A DNA stretch of 64,000 bases from an uncultured Limosilactobacillus sp. (GTDB taxonomy: Bacteria; Bacillota; Bacilli; Lactobacillales; Lactobacillaceae): the NCBI RefSeq assembly GCF_934202705.1, contig NZ_CAKPYE010000011.1, positions 1 through 64,000 of the forward strand. Direction: 5' to 3'. Numbering within the stretch: position 1 is the stretch's first letter; each line of letters opens with the position of its first letter. Under the pieces are notes generated by a model. That model ran no database searches. It saw only the letters and a program-made list of their open reading frames with translations, and had not been told where the DNA came from. This document shows, one piece after another, positions 22,488 to 31,931 of the stretch. The translations under genes were made by a program, and so were the position numbers.

Positions 22488-24560
22488 ATGGCTAATTCAT
22501 ACTTACTAGAAGTTGGGGTTGAGGAAATGCCAGCTCACGTCGTAACCCCAAGCATTCACCAATTACATGAACGTGTAGCTAAATATTTAAAAGAACAACG
22601 AATTAACTTTCAAGAGATTAAGGAGTTTGCTACACCACGGCGGCTAGCACTGTTGATTCACGGATTGGATGATCAACAACCTGATATCGATGAGTCTGTG
22701 AAGGGACCAGCAAAAAAAATTGCTCAAGACCAAGAAGGTAATTGGACCAAAGCAGCGATTGGCTTTACGCGTGGTCAAGGTGCTTCCGTGGACGATATCG
22801 AATTTAAGGAAGTTAAGGGAACAGAGTATGTTTTTGTAGAGAAGCATATTACTGGGAAACCAGTTGCCGAGGTATTACAAGGCCTTCCCAAAGTAATTAC
22901 TGCTATGAACTTCCCTACTTTGATGAAGTGGGGTTATCATAACCTACAATTTATTCGACCAATTCGTTGGCTAGTATCATTGCTCAATGATGAAGTGGTA
23001 CCATTCAAAATTTTGGATGTTGAAGCAGGCCGTGAGACTCAAGGGCACCGTTTTCTTGGTCATCCTGTTGACATTGCCACAGCTGATGATTATGAATCAG
23101 CATTACATGATGATTTTGTAATTGCTGATCAGGATAAACGAAAAGCGTTAATTAAAGACCAAATCACAGAAATCATCAACCAACATCAATGGCAAATTGA
23201 TTGGGACGCGGATTTGCTTGAAGAAGTCAATAATTTAGTTGAATGGCCAACGGCTTTTGCTGGTTCGTTTGACGAAAAATACTTAGCGCTTCCTGAGCCG
23301 GTGTTAATTACTTCGATGAAAGATAACCAACGCTTCTTCTGTCTCCGTGATCAAAATGGTAAACTATTGCCGCATTTTATTTCAGTTCGCAATGGTAACC
23401 GTGAATATTTGGAGAATGTGATTAAAGGAAATGAACGAGTATTAGTCCCACGACTGGAAGATGCACAATTCTTTTATGATGAAGATCAAAAGATCACAAT
23501 TGACCAATACGTTCAGCGTTTGCAAAGGGTTAGTTTCCACGATCAGATCAGTTCAATGGCCGATAAAATGGCCCGAACGGCGATTATCGCTGACTTACTT
23601 GCTGAAAAGCTCAACCTTTCAGCTGAAGAATGGGCCGATTTAAAGCGAGCAGCTAAAATTTATAAGTTTGACCTAACCACTCAAATGGTTGGTGAGTTTG
23701 CTGAATTGCAAGGTGTAATGGGTGAAATATATGCTAAGCTATTTGGTGAAAAAGATGATGTTGCAGTAGCCATTCGCGAACATTATATGCCAACTTCTGC
23801 TGAAGGGAAGCTTCCTCAAACGAAGATTGGTGCGATTTTAGCAATTGCTGATAAGTTGGATAGTATTTTCAGCTTTTTCGGTGCTGGGATGGTTCCATCC
23901 GGTTCCAATGATCCATACGCTTTACGGCGGCAAGCATATGGAATTGTCCGTATTGTTGCGGATCGTCAGTGGCATTTACCACTACTTAACATGCAAGAAG
24001 CGGTTGCCGATCGCATTCAAAAATCCGGAATGAAGTTGAAATTTAACTATTTAAAGAATGCTAACCAGGTTAAGACTTTCTTTATGGATCGACTAAAACA
24101 ATTCTTGGCTGGAGAAAAGATGCGTCATGATATTATTGACACTGTGACAGATACAAATCAGGTCGACTTGGTTAATATTATGGAGGCCGCTGACGCTATT
24201 AATAGCCAAAAGGATGACCCTCAATTTAAGGATAATATTGAAGCCTTAACGCGGGTGATTAGGATTGATCAAAAGGGTCAGTCAACTATGAAAAAGGTTG
24301 ATCCATCATTATTCCAAAATCTATCTGAAAAGCGGATGTATGAAGCGGTACATGCACTACAAAGTCAATTTGCTGGATTAAACATGGCTGAAGCTTTGCA
24401 CCAATTACGCACTTTGGCTCCAGTGATTACCAAGTATTTTGATGAAAATATGATTATGGATAAGAATGAGCAGGTTAAAAATAATCGGTTAGTACAACTT
24501 CATCAAATTGCCCAAATGGCTCAAACTTTTGGAAATCTCAATCAGCTAATTGTTAAGTAA
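22488..24560 (+). CDS. glyS: Glycine-tRNA ligase beta subunit
   Basis: Beta chain that binds tRNA-Gly together with GlyQ. The N-terminal start MANSYLLEVGVEEMPAHVV is the family signature; an HD-like domain (around residues 360-500) and a C-terminal anticodon-binding domain follow. 690 aa. The frame is open upstream into glyQ, but AAGGGGGAT eight bases before the ATG at 22488 fixes the start. Confidence 0.96.
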   Translation: MANSYLLEVGVEEMPAHVVTPSIHQLHERVAKYLKEQRINFQEIKEFATPRRLALLIHGLDDQQPDIDESVKGPAKKIAQDQEGNWTKAAIGFTRGQGASVDDIEFKEVKGTEYVFVEKHITGKPVAEVLQGLPKVITAMNFPTLMKWGYHNLQFIRPIRWLVSLLNDEVVPFKILDVEAGRETQGHRFLGHPVDIATADDYESALHDDFVIADQDKRKALIKDQITEIINQHQWQIDWDADLLEEVNNLVEWPTAFAGSFDEKYLALPEPVLITSMKDNQRFFCLRDQNGKLLPHFISVRNGNREYLENVIKGNERVLVPRLEDAQFFYDEDQKITIDQYVQRLQRVSFHDQISSMADKMARTAIIADLLAEKLNLSAEEWADLKRAAKIYKFDLTTQMVGEFAELQGVMGEIYAKLFGEKDDVAVAIREHYMPTSAEGKLPQTKIGAILAIADKLDSIFSFFGAGMVPSGSNDPYALRRQAYGIVRIVADRQWHLPLLNMQEAVADRIQKSGMKLKFNYLKNANQVKTFFMDRLKQFLAGEKMRHDIIDTVTDTNQVDLVNIMEAADAINSQKDDPQFKDNIEALTRVIRIDQKGQSTMKKVDPSLFQNLSEKRMYEAVHALQSQFAGLNMAEALHQLRTLAPVITKYFDENMIMDKNEQVKNNRLVQLHQIAQMAQTFGNLNQLIVK

Positions 24561-24564
24561 TTAC

Positions 24565-24593
24565 TTGGCTTGTTATCAAAAATGTGGTAATAT
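24565..24593 (+). promoter_or_regulatory. Predicted promoter of dnaG-rpoD
   Basis: -35 TTGGCT (24565-24570), 17-base spacer, extended -10 TGTGGTAATAT (TAATAT at 24588-24593). Confidence 0.5.
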
Positions 24594-24624
24594 GTTATTT
24601 AGTTAAATAAGGCGTTAAGTAATA

Positions 24625-24657
24625 AAAGGTCGCAATCCATTCTGGAAAGCGACCTTT
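24625..24657. other. Hairpin between glyS and dnaG
   Basis: AAAGGTCGC pairs with GCGACCTTT around a 15-base loop. On the plus strand only three T follow before CG, so it is a weak terminator there; it lies downstream of the predicted dnaG promoter, inside its leader. Confidence 0.5.
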
Positions 24658-24691
24658 CGTAACTATTATCTTCAATGACAGGAGGCACAGA

Positions 24692-26560
24692 ATGGCAAGA
24701 ATTCCCAATGAATTAATTGACCAAATTCGTGACTCAGTAAATATTGTGGATGTGATTAGTCAAGATGTTCAACTAAAGAAACAAGGGAAAAATTTAATGG
24801 GGCATTGTCCTTTTCATCGGGACGATACACCGTCATTTGCGGTCAACGAGCAAAAACAATTTTTCTACTGTTTTAGTTGTCATCGTAGTGGAAATGTCTT
24901 TGGCTTTCTTCAGCAATTGCATAACTTATCATTCCCAGATGCGGTGCAAAAAGTTGCAGAAATGAGTAACATTGCGATTCCGCGTCAATATACTAATGAA
25001 CAGCAAAGGGCAGTGGACAATAGCCCAAAGGGCCAGTTAATTAAGCTGCATGATCAGACTGCAAAACTATATCATCACCTTTTAGTTAATACGGAAGCTG
25101 GCGAAAAAGCGCTTCATTATTTGATCAAACGAGGTGTCAGTCGTGAAATGATTGATCAATTCGATCTAGGTTACGCAGTTGAGCAAAATCAAGAAGAGGT
25201 ATTACGAGAATATGTGCAAGCACAAAAGCTTGATTATCAGCTATTGCGTCAATCTGGACTCTTTATTGAAGATCAGCAGGGACAGTTACATGATCGTTTC
25301 CATGGTCGAATTATGTATCCAATTAAAAATGAAAATGGTCACGTAATTGCATTTTCGGGACGTATTTTAGCACCGAAAGCAATCGGTAATGAGCCTAAAT
25401 ATATGAATAGTCCAGAAACACCAATTTTTAATAAGCGACGCACGCTATTCAATTTGAATCTTGCTAAGCAAGCAGCACGACAAACAGGATCACTAACTCT
25501 TTTTGAAGGATTTATGGATGTGATTGCTGCATATAGTGTGGGAGTTAAAAATGGTGTTGCCTCAATGGGAACAAATTTGACAGAAGAACAAATTCGGACA
25601 ATTCAACGGATTTCCGGGCAGGTCAATATTTGTTATGATGGTGATGACCCAGGGCAAAATGCAATTAATCGTGCTATTCGATTATTTAAAAGTCAAGCTC
25701 CTCATCTGAAAATAAAGATTATTCAATTGCCAGCTGGAATTGACCCAGATGAGTATGTTCAAAAGTATGGCGGGATTAAGTTTTCTGAATATTTAAATCA
25801 AAAGACGGAAACTCCTGTTGAATTTCGCTTACGTTTTCTTCAAATGGGGCTCAATTTAAAAAATCAAGATGAACTGATGGGATATTTGAATGCGGCATTG
25901 CAGGTCATCGGTGGCGTTGATGAGCCAGTAGCACGTGACATTTATTTACAAAGGTTGGCAACACAATTTGATTTAGATAAATCAAGCCTAGTTAAGCAGT
26001 TAACTAAAATTCAACCATCAGTAAAAAGGCATTCACCAACAGCTGCACAGCGACCACCACAGGGGAGTGATGAACAGGCCATTCCTGTTCAGACAGCTAT
26101 GAGGCCGTTGCTATCAAAGCTTCAAAGTGCAGAACAGCGACTATTAAAGTATTACATTGTGGATGAAGCAGTCCGAAAACGGCTTCACGGCCAACCAGAT
26201 TTTGCATTTGCAGATTCAAAATACCAACAACTATATCAGCAGATTCAGGATTATTTTATTGAGCATGAAGAGTTTTCTACAGCTGCAATGCTTGACCGGG
26301 TTGATAGTTCAGCGCAACGACAGATTCTGACGCAAATTGCCGAATTGGCTGTTGATGAAAATATTAGTGATGATGCGGTAAATGACTGTATTCGTGTTAT
26401 CATGAATGAGGCCCCCTTAGATCAACAAATCGTTGCAAAGAAGGCAGCTTTGAATGAGGCAACGATGATGAATGATCAGGAACTAACTACCAAATTAGCC
26501 ACTGAATTGGTAACCCTCTACCAACGACAACAACAAATGAAAACGGAGGAACTTAACTAA
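24692..26560 (+). CDS. dnaG: DNA primase
   Basis: Makes RNA primers at the replication fork and binds the DnaB-type helicase with its C-terminal domain. The zinc finger (C39, H42, C60, C63 in CPFH...CFSC), the Toprim core with LFEGFMDVIAAY and YDGDDPGQNA, and the helicase-interaction domain (about 450-622) are visible. 622 aa. AGGAGG precedes the ATG. It is followed by rpoD after two bases: the classic macromolecular-synthesis operon without rpsU. Confidence 0.96.
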   Translation: MARIPNELIDQIRDSVNIVDVISQDVQLKKQGKNLMGHCPFHRDDTPSFAVNEQKQFFYCFSCHRSGNVFGFLQQLHNLSFPDAVQKVAEMSNIAIPRQYTNEQQRAVDNSPKGQLIKLHDQTAKLYHHLLVNTEAGEKALHYLIKRGVSREMIDQFDLGYAVEQNQEEVLREYVQAQKLDYQLLRQSGLFIEDQQGQLHDRFHGRIMYPIKNENGHVIAFSGRILAPKAIGNEPKYMNSPETPIFNKRRTLFNLNLAKQAARQTGSLTLFEGFMDVIAAYSVGVKNGVASMGTNLTEEQIRTIQRISGQVNICYDGDDPGQNAINRAIRLFKSQAPHLKIKIIQLPAGIDPDEYVQKYGGIKFSEYLNQKTETPVEFRLRFLQMGLNLKNQDELMGYLNAALQVIGGVDEPVARDIYLQRLATQFDLDKSSLVKQLTKIQPSVKRHSPTAAQRPPQGSDEQAIPVQTAMRPLLSKLQSAEQRLLKYYIVDEAVRKRLHGQPDFAFADSKYQQLYQQIQDYFIEHEEFSTAAMLDRVDSSAQRQILTQIAELAVDENISDDAVNDCIRVIMNEAPLDQQIVAKKAALNEATMMNDQELTTKLATELVTLYQRQQQMKTEELN

Positions 26561-26562
26561 CT

Positions 26563-27708
26563 ATGGCAAAAGCAAAAAAGCAACTAGTAATTTCGAATGA
26601 CGAAAATTTTGATCAAAAGAAATATGATCAAGCCGTTGGCAAACTCATTCGTCAGTATAAAAAAGCCAAAGCGATTCGCTATGACGAATTAAGCAAAAAA
26701 TTGGCCGCTCCGTTTGACTTAAATGCTGATGGTTTAGATAATTTAATGCAAAACATTGAAGATGCTGGAATTAGCGTGGTAGACGAAAATGGTGATCCAG
26801 ATCCGCGAGCATTAAAAGCAACTGAAAAATTGTCACAAAAGGCAGTAAATGATCGGGATACGTCTGCACCAACTGGTGTGAAAATTAATGATCCTGTGCG
26901 GATGTATTTGAAGGAAATTGGTCGAGTTAACTTATTAACTGCGGATCAAGAAGTTGAGTTAGCTCTTCGCATTGAGAAAGGTGACGAAACAGCTAAACAA
27001 GAGTTAGCAGAGGCCAACCTACGGCTTGTGGTTTCCATTGCGAAGCGCTATGTCGGTCGGGGAATGCAGTTTCTAGATTTAATTCAAGAAGGTAACATGG
27101 GACTGATGAAGGCCGTGGAAAAGTTTGATTATCGAAAAGGATTTAAATTTTCCACTTATGCTACTTGGTGGATTCGGCAAGCCATTACTCGAGCAATTGC
27201 TGACCAAGCCCGGACCATTCGGATCCCAGTTCATATGGTTGAGACGATCAATAAGTTGATCCGTATTCAGCGGCAGTTACTTCAAGATTTAGGTCGTGAA
27301 CCATTACCAGAAGAAATTGGCGCGGAAATGGATATGCCTACGAAGAAAGTTCGGGACATTTTAAAGATTGCTCAAGAGCCAGTTTCTCTGGAAACGCCAA
27401 TTGGTGAAGAGGATGATTCGCATCTGGGTGATTTTATTGAAGACCATGATGCGACGAGTCCAGCTGATCACGCAGCATATGAGATGATGAAGAAACAGTT
27501 GGAAAATGTTTTGGATACCTTAACTGATCGTGAAGAAAATGTTTTAAGATTGCGGTTTGGATTAGATGATGGGCGAACAAGAACATTGGAAGAAGTTGGT
27601 AAGGTCTTTGGTGTTACTCGTGAACGGATTCGGCAGATTGAAGCTAAAGCGTTACGGAAGCTTCGTCACCCGTCACGCTCAAAACAATTAAAGGATTTCT
27701 TAGAGTAA
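26563..27708 (+). CDS. rpoD: Primary RNA polymerase sigma factor (sigma-A/RpoD)
   Basis: Housekeeping sigma factor. A short region 1.1-like N-terminus (about 1-90), region 1.2 (PVRMYLKEIGRVNLL), region 2 (ANLRLVVSIAKRYVGRGMQ; FSTYATWWIRQAITRAI), region 3 and region 4 with the -35-binding helix (TLEEVGKVFGVTRERIRQIE) are all present. 381 aa, typical of lactobacilli. A GGAGG ends 13 bases before the ATG. Confidence 0.97.
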   Translation: MAKAKKQLVISNDENFDQKKYDQAVGKLIRQYKKAKAIRYDELSKKLAAPFDLNADGLDNLMQNIEDAGISVVDENGDPDPRALKATEKLSQKAVNDRDTSAPTGVKINDPVRMYLKEIGRVNLLTADQEVELALRIEKGDETAKQELAEANLRLVVSIAKRYVGRGMQFLDLIQEGNMGLMKAVEKFDYRKGFKFSTYATWWIRQAITRAIADQARTIRIPVHMVETINKLIRIQRQLLQDLGREPLPEEIGAEMDMPTKKVRDILKIAQEPVSLETPIGEEDDSHLGDFIEDHDATSPADHAAYEMMKKQLENVLDTLTDREENVLRLRFGLDDGRTRTLEEVGKVFGVTRERIRQIEAKALRKLRHPSRSKQLKDFLE

Positions 27709-27711
27709 AAT

Positions 27712-27753
27712 AAATGGTACCCGCTAGATCATGACTAGTGGGTACCATTTTTT
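27712..27753. terminator. Bidirectional terminator between rpoD and dapF
   Basis: AAATGGTACCC pairs with GGGTACCATTT, plus inner CTAG/CTAG, followed by T. It separates two convergent units. Confidence 0.9.
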
Positions 27754-27762
27754 GTAAATTGA

Positions 27763-28773
27763 CTATTTTAGAACATCAATGTGAACTGGCTTTGGCAAAT
27801 CGTTAACGAACTTTTCATAAGCAGCTTGTTCATCAGTCACCGTAATCGTTGAATTACTAATCGTAACGTTTGCCTGATGAAGTGCTAACTCATCAGTTTT
27901 GATTTGCTCAGTCACGGTAGCATTACCAATTAACTCGATCCAATAATGGTCTTCATCGAAGTGGACAATGGTCTTTACCATTCCACCCGGATTGTAAACA
28001 GTGATTGGTTGATCAAAGTCCGCCATGTTTGGATGAGTAAGCGCAAACGCTAAAGTAGTTGCTGACATACCAGTGCCACAAGCATTAGTAAAGCCAACTC
28101 CACGTTCAAAAGTCCGGACAAAGAGTTGGTTATGGTCGATAATTTTGGCAAAGTTAACGTTGACTCCATCTGAATAGTACGGGTTCTGACCGTTTAAGCG
28201 CCGACCCAATTGACCAAGTAGTGGACCAGTAATGGTTTTTTCATCCATAAAAGCAATTAAATGCGGATTAGGCACTGCTAGTGAGGTAAACTTCAGCTTT
28301 GGTGCTAATTCAGGAACATAATTGTCAATAATCCGACTACGACCCAAGTTGTCAAACGGCAGATCCTTTTTATCGAAGAGTACTGGAGAGATTTCAGCAG
28401 CATATGCGGGTACACCTGGAGCAAATTCATCATGCTTGGCAACTCTTAAGTCTGCTTTCATGGTCTCAATTTGAAAACTATCTTGGCCAGTTTTCTCAGC
28501 GACATAGCGAGCAACCGTTCGAATCCCATTTCCACACATGGAAGCTTCACTACCATCAGCATTAATGACTCGCATTTGTGCAGTAACACCTGGATGGGTT
28601 GAATGATTGACAACCAAAAGGCCATCAGCCCCATGAAGAATTCCAGTTTGGGGGTTCGTGATTTGTTTTGCTAAACTGACTAGTTCTTGGTCATTCAGTT
28701 GCTGCTTTAAAGAGGTTTGGTCTAGAATAAAAAACTTATTTTGAGAACCGTGAACCTTTAATAATTGAGCCAT
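27763..28773 (-). CDS. dapF: Diaminopimelate epimerase
   Basis: Converts LL- to meso-diaminopimelate, the penultimate step to lysine and the source of the DAP crosslink residue. Both catalytic cysteines are visible, in SMCGNGIRTVARY and TNACGTGMSATTLA. At 336 aa it is longer than the ~275-aa enterobacterial type; the extra length is mainly at the C-terminus. GGAGG precedes its ATG by ten bases. It follows lysC by 14 bases on the same strand. Confidence 0.94.
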   Translation of the reverse strand: MAQLLKVHGSQNKFFILDQTSLKQQLNDQELVSLAKQITNPQTGILHGADGLLVVNHSTHPGVTAQMRVINADGSEASMCGNGIRTVARYVAEKTGQDSFQIETMKADLRVAKHDEFAPGVPAYAAEISPVLFDKKDLPFDNLGRSRIIDNYVPELAPKLKFTSLAVPNPHLIAFMDEKTITGPLLGQLGRRLNGQNPYYSDGVNVNFAKIIDHNQLFVRTFERGVGFTNACGTGMSATTLAFALTHPNMADFDQPITVYNPGGMVKTIVHFDEDHYWIELIGNATVTEQIKTDELALHQANVTISNSTITVTDEQAAYEKFVNDLPKPVHIDVLK

Positions 28774-28787
28774 AGAATTACTACCTC

Positions 28788-30152
28788 CTAATTGTTTTCT
28801 GGAAAGAAGTGCTGATAAATTACCCGAATGGCATTATCAGCATCCTTTTTGTACGTTCCAATCATGATTGAGATCCGGGAAGCACCTTGGTTAATCATTG
28901 AAATCCGAATGTTGTGTTCAGCTAATTCTGTAAAGATACCTGCAGCTACGCCAACACGATTAAACATTCCTTCACCAACAATCATGATGACAGCGTAATC
29001 GTCAATCCATTCTAAATTATCAGGATTGACGGTTGCTTTAACATCGTTACAAATTTTTTGGACTAAATCATCTGAGATTAGCTTTCGGTCGAATATTATG
29101 GTAATATCATCGATTCCAGATGGCATATGTTCATATGGAACGCCATACTTGTTTAAAATTTCGAGAATCTTAAGTGTAAACCCAGCTTCTCGATTTAACA
29201 AGTACTTATGCAAATAAAGGGCTGCATAATGCTTACCGCCAGCAATTCCAGTGACAATTTGTTCTGGATGAAAATCGTGATCCGGCACAATTAAAGTGCC
29301 GGGTTTTTCAGGAGCATGGGTATTTTTGACGTTCACAATAATGTTACCTTCAATTGCAGGAATGAGAGCTTCGTCGTGAAAAACTGAAAAACCAGCATAC
29401 GAAAGCTCACGCATTTCACGGTATGTCATCCGTTTAATCGGTTGTGGATGGTTGACAATGGCTGGATTAGCTGAAAAGATAGCGTCAACATCAGTAAAGT
29501 TTTCGTAAAGATCAGCATGAAAACCACGTGCAAGGATTGCACCGGTGATATCAGAACCGCCACGAGAGAAAGTTGCAATATTGCCATCGATTGTAAAACC
29601 AAAGAAACCTGGGAAAATTAACTTTTCATCAGCACTAAATTTAAATTTAGCAAGATTGGCATAGGTTTGCGGATCTACAATTGCGTTATTTGGTTCACCA
29701 TCCACAACTAATCCTGCTTCTTGCGGATCAACAAAGCGAGCGTTAATTCCCAACTTTTGTAATACTAAAGCCATTAAACGAGCGTTTAGTCGTTCACCAT
29801 GAGCTTTAAAAGCTGCCATTAAATACTCATTGTTCGGGTAGTTGCCGTTCGGTAATTCCACAATTATTTGGTGAATGGTTGATAATTGCTCTTGAGAAAC
29901 GCCAAAATGAGTGCCAATCTCTTCATAACGGGAGAAAATATCACTTTGGACAACACTATAATCAACATGTTTAATGACTGCATTAGCATAGTTAATTAAG
30001 AGGTCAGTAACTTTAATATCGTCTGGATGTCTTTTGCCTGGTGCGGAAGTTACAACGACCTGTCGTTTTGGATCAGCTTTGATAATCGAAATTGCTTGTT
30101 CAAAAGCTTTCCCGTTGGCAAGAGAACTGCCGCCAAACTTAACTACTTTCAT
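28788..30152 (-). CDS. lysC: Aspartate kinase
   Basis: Phosphorylates L-aspartate, the committed step to lysine, threonine and methionine. KFGGSSLANGKAF at the N-terminus and the SRGGSDITGAILARGF substrate site are typical; two C-terminal ACT modules (about 320-454) suggest amino-acid feedback. 454 aa, similar in size to the monofunctional type III enzymes. An open frame extends 24 codons further upstream, but the ATG at 30152 has AAGG about ten bases before it and starts the conserved core. It is divergent from the riboswitch-controlled lysA operon. Confidence 0.94.
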   Translation of the reverse strand: MKVVKFGGSSLANGKAFEQAISIIKADPKRQVVVTSAPGKRHPDDIKVTDLLINYANAVIKHVDYSVVQSDIFSRYEEIGTHFGVSQEQLSTIHQIIVELPNGNYPNNEYLMAAFKAHGERLNARLMALVLQKLGINARFVDPQEAGLVVDGEPNNAIVDPQTYANLAKFKFSADEKLIFPGFFGFTIDGNIATFSRGGSDITGAILARGFHADLYENFTDVDAIFSANPAIVNHPQPIKRMTYREMRELSYAGFSVFHDEALIPAIEGNIIVNVKNTHAPEKPGTLIVPDHDFHPEQIVTGIAGGKHYAALYLHKYLLNREAGFTLKILEILNKYGVPYEHMPSGIDDITIIFDRKLISDDLVQKICNDVKATVNPDNLEWIDDYAVIMIVGEGMFNRVGVAAGIFTELAEHNIRISMINQGASRISIMIGTYKKDADNAIRVIYQHFFPENN

Positions 30153-30192
30153 GAATGTGCTACCTTCTTTAATTAAAAGTTTATTATCTAGG

Positions 30193-30220
30193 ATTTTACC
30201 ATTAATCGACCACCTTGCAA
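30193..30220 (-). promoter_or_regulatory. Predicted promoter of lysC-dapF
   Basis: On the minus strand -35 TTGCAA (30215-30220), 16-base spacer, extended -10 TGGTAAAAT (TAAAAT at 30193-30198). The implied leader is only about 35 bases long, too short for a riboswitch. Confidence 0.5.
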
Positions 30221-30293
30221 ACAAAGTCTGTGTGATCTGGTAAGCTACTTATTTAAAAATGTGAAAATAATGAGAAAAGATTGTCATTGCCTA

Positions 30294-30322
30294 TTGACGG
30301 GTGGCAGTTCAAGTCTTATAGT
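30294..30322 (+). promoter_or_regulatory. Promoter of the lysA-dap operon
   Basis: -35 TTGACG (30294-30299), 17-base spacer, -10 TATAGT (30317-30322), immediately ahead of the lysine riboswitch. Confidence 0.75.
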
Positions 30323-30331
30323 AATTAACAA

Positions 30332-30565
30332 ATCGAAGAGGAGCGACTTACATTAGTAACGGTTAGGAGTTTTTACCAGACATTGAATAATCGTGAAAGG
30401 GGCAGTTGCCGAAGCGGTGAAAATGGTAATGATTCACTTGGCTGGGGCGTGACTTAAGAGGTCACGGACTGTCGCAAGACAATAACAGCTTGCGGTGCGC
30501 TATCGACTATCGGATTTTAATGATTATCACCATCCCGGTATGCGCGCAGTGTACCGGGATTTTTC
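30332..30565 (+). ncRNA. Lysine riboswitch (L box) with terminator
   Basis: The aptamer shows the conserved AGAGGAGCGAC...TAGTAAC start, GGGGCAGTTGCCGAAGC, CTTGGCTGGGGC and GGTGCGCTATCG elements. The expression platform ends in a terminator, ATCCCGGTA (30532-30540) with TACCGGGAT (30552-30560) and five T. Lysine binding should promote termination ahead of lysA. Confidence 0.93.
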
Positions 30566-30595
30566 TCTTCGGAAAAGGTGGAAGAAGGAGCGTTG

Positions 30596-31915
30596 GTGAC
30601 AATGAATGATCAAATCAGTTCCAATGAAATCAATACGGCAGGACATCTCCAGATAGGTGGAGTTGATACGCTTCAGCTTGCCAATAAATATGGTACGCCA
30701 CTGCTAGTTTATGATGTTGCTAAAATTCGAAACCAAATTCAGCGATTCCGAAACGTTTTTGAGCATGCCGGAGTGCGATATGAAGTTAGTTATGCTAGCA
30801 AGGCTTTCTCTTCAGTTGCTATTTATCAGGTAATGAAACAAGAGCATGCTCACATTGATGTTGTTTCAGGAGGAGAACTGGCAACGGCAATTAAAGCGGG
30901 TTTTCCGCTGACCCAGGTTAGTTTTCATGGTAACAATAAATCACGGGCTGAATTAAAGATGGCACTTGATGATGGTGTTGGAACAATTGTTGTTGATAAT
31001 TTTCATGAAATTGAATTGTTGCGGGCATTATTGCAAGAGCGTTCCCAAACGGTTGATGTTCAATTAAGAATCACCCCAGGGATTGCGGCCCACACTAATT
31101 CGTATATTGCCACTGGTCAGGTTGATAGTAAGTTTGGCTTTGATGTTGAATCTGGTCAAGCTGATCGTGCTCTCCAACAATTATTGTCGATTTCGAAGGT
31201 TCATGTTACTGGAATTCACGCCCATATTGGATCACAGATCTTTGATGTACAGGGATTTAAAGGAGTAGCTAAGAAATTGGTCCAAATTGCTGCACAATGG
31301 AAACAGAAGTATGGCTTCTCAGCTGAAGTCTTAAATGTGGGTGGCGGTTTCGGCATTAAATACTCAAATGAGGATCATCCGATTAATCCTGAAGATTTTG
31401 TCCAAGCCATTGTTCAAATGGTTAAAAAATCTATTCATGAGCAGAACCTTGCGATGCCGGCAATTTGGATTGAACCGGGACGATCAATAGTTGGACCAGC
31501 TGGCTATACGTTATATACTATAGGTTCAAGGAAGGATATTCCTGGATTACGTTCATACGTTAGTGTGGATGGTGGAATGGGTGATAATATTCGCCCTGCG
31601 TTATATAACGCAAAATATGAAAGCGTCTTGGCACGTGATCCGCAAGCATCAGCTGTTGAGACCGTTAAAATTGCTGGAAAGTATTGTGAATCTGGTGACA
31701 TTCTTAGTAATGAACAAGAGTTACCAGAAACCAAGCCAGGTGATGTTTTGGTAATGCTCGATACTGGAGCTTATGACTACGCTATGGCTTCTAACTATAA
31801 CCGCAATCCTCGTCCAGCAGTGGTTTTTGTTGAAAATGGTCATGACCAGTTAGTGATTAAAAGGGAAACTTATGATGACCTAACACATCTTGACCTTAAT
31901 TACGAGTCAGAATAA
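30596..31915 (+). CDS. lysA: Diaminopimelate decarboxylase
   Basis: PLP enzyme converting meso-diaminopimelate to L-lysine. The PLP lysine is in EVSYASKAFSS, the phosphate-binding Gly-rich stretch is LNVGGGFGIKY, and the Cys-containing CESGDIL motif comes late. About 439 aa. Several starts are possible in frame: GTG 30578, TTG 30593, GTG 30596 and ATG 30602; AAGGAG at 30584-30589 best fits 30596, with 30602 as the alternative. First gene of the riboswitch-controlled operon. Confidence 0.93.
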   Translation: MTMNDQISSNEINTAGHLQIGGVDTLQLANKYGTPLLVYDVAKIRNQIQRFRNVFEHAGVRYEVSYASKAFSSVAIYQVMKQEHAHIDVVSGGELATAIKAGFPLTQVSFHGNNKSRAELKMALDDGVGTIVVDNFHEIELLRALLQERSQTVDVQLRITPGIAAHTNSYIATGQVDSKFGFDVESGQADRALQQLLSISKVHVTGIHAHIGSQIFDVQGFKGVAKKLVQIAAQWKQKYGFSAEVLNVGGGFGIKYSNEDHPINPEDFVQAIVQMVKKSIHEQNLAMPAIWIEPGRSIVGPAGYTLYTIGSRKDIPGLRSYVSVDGGMGDNIRPALYNAKYESVLARDPQASAVETVKIAGKYCESGDILSNEQELPETKPGDVLVMLDTGAYDYAMASNYNRNPRPAVVFVENGHDQLVIKRETYDDLTHLDLNYESE

Positions 31916-31931
31916 TAAGGAGAGATAAAAT

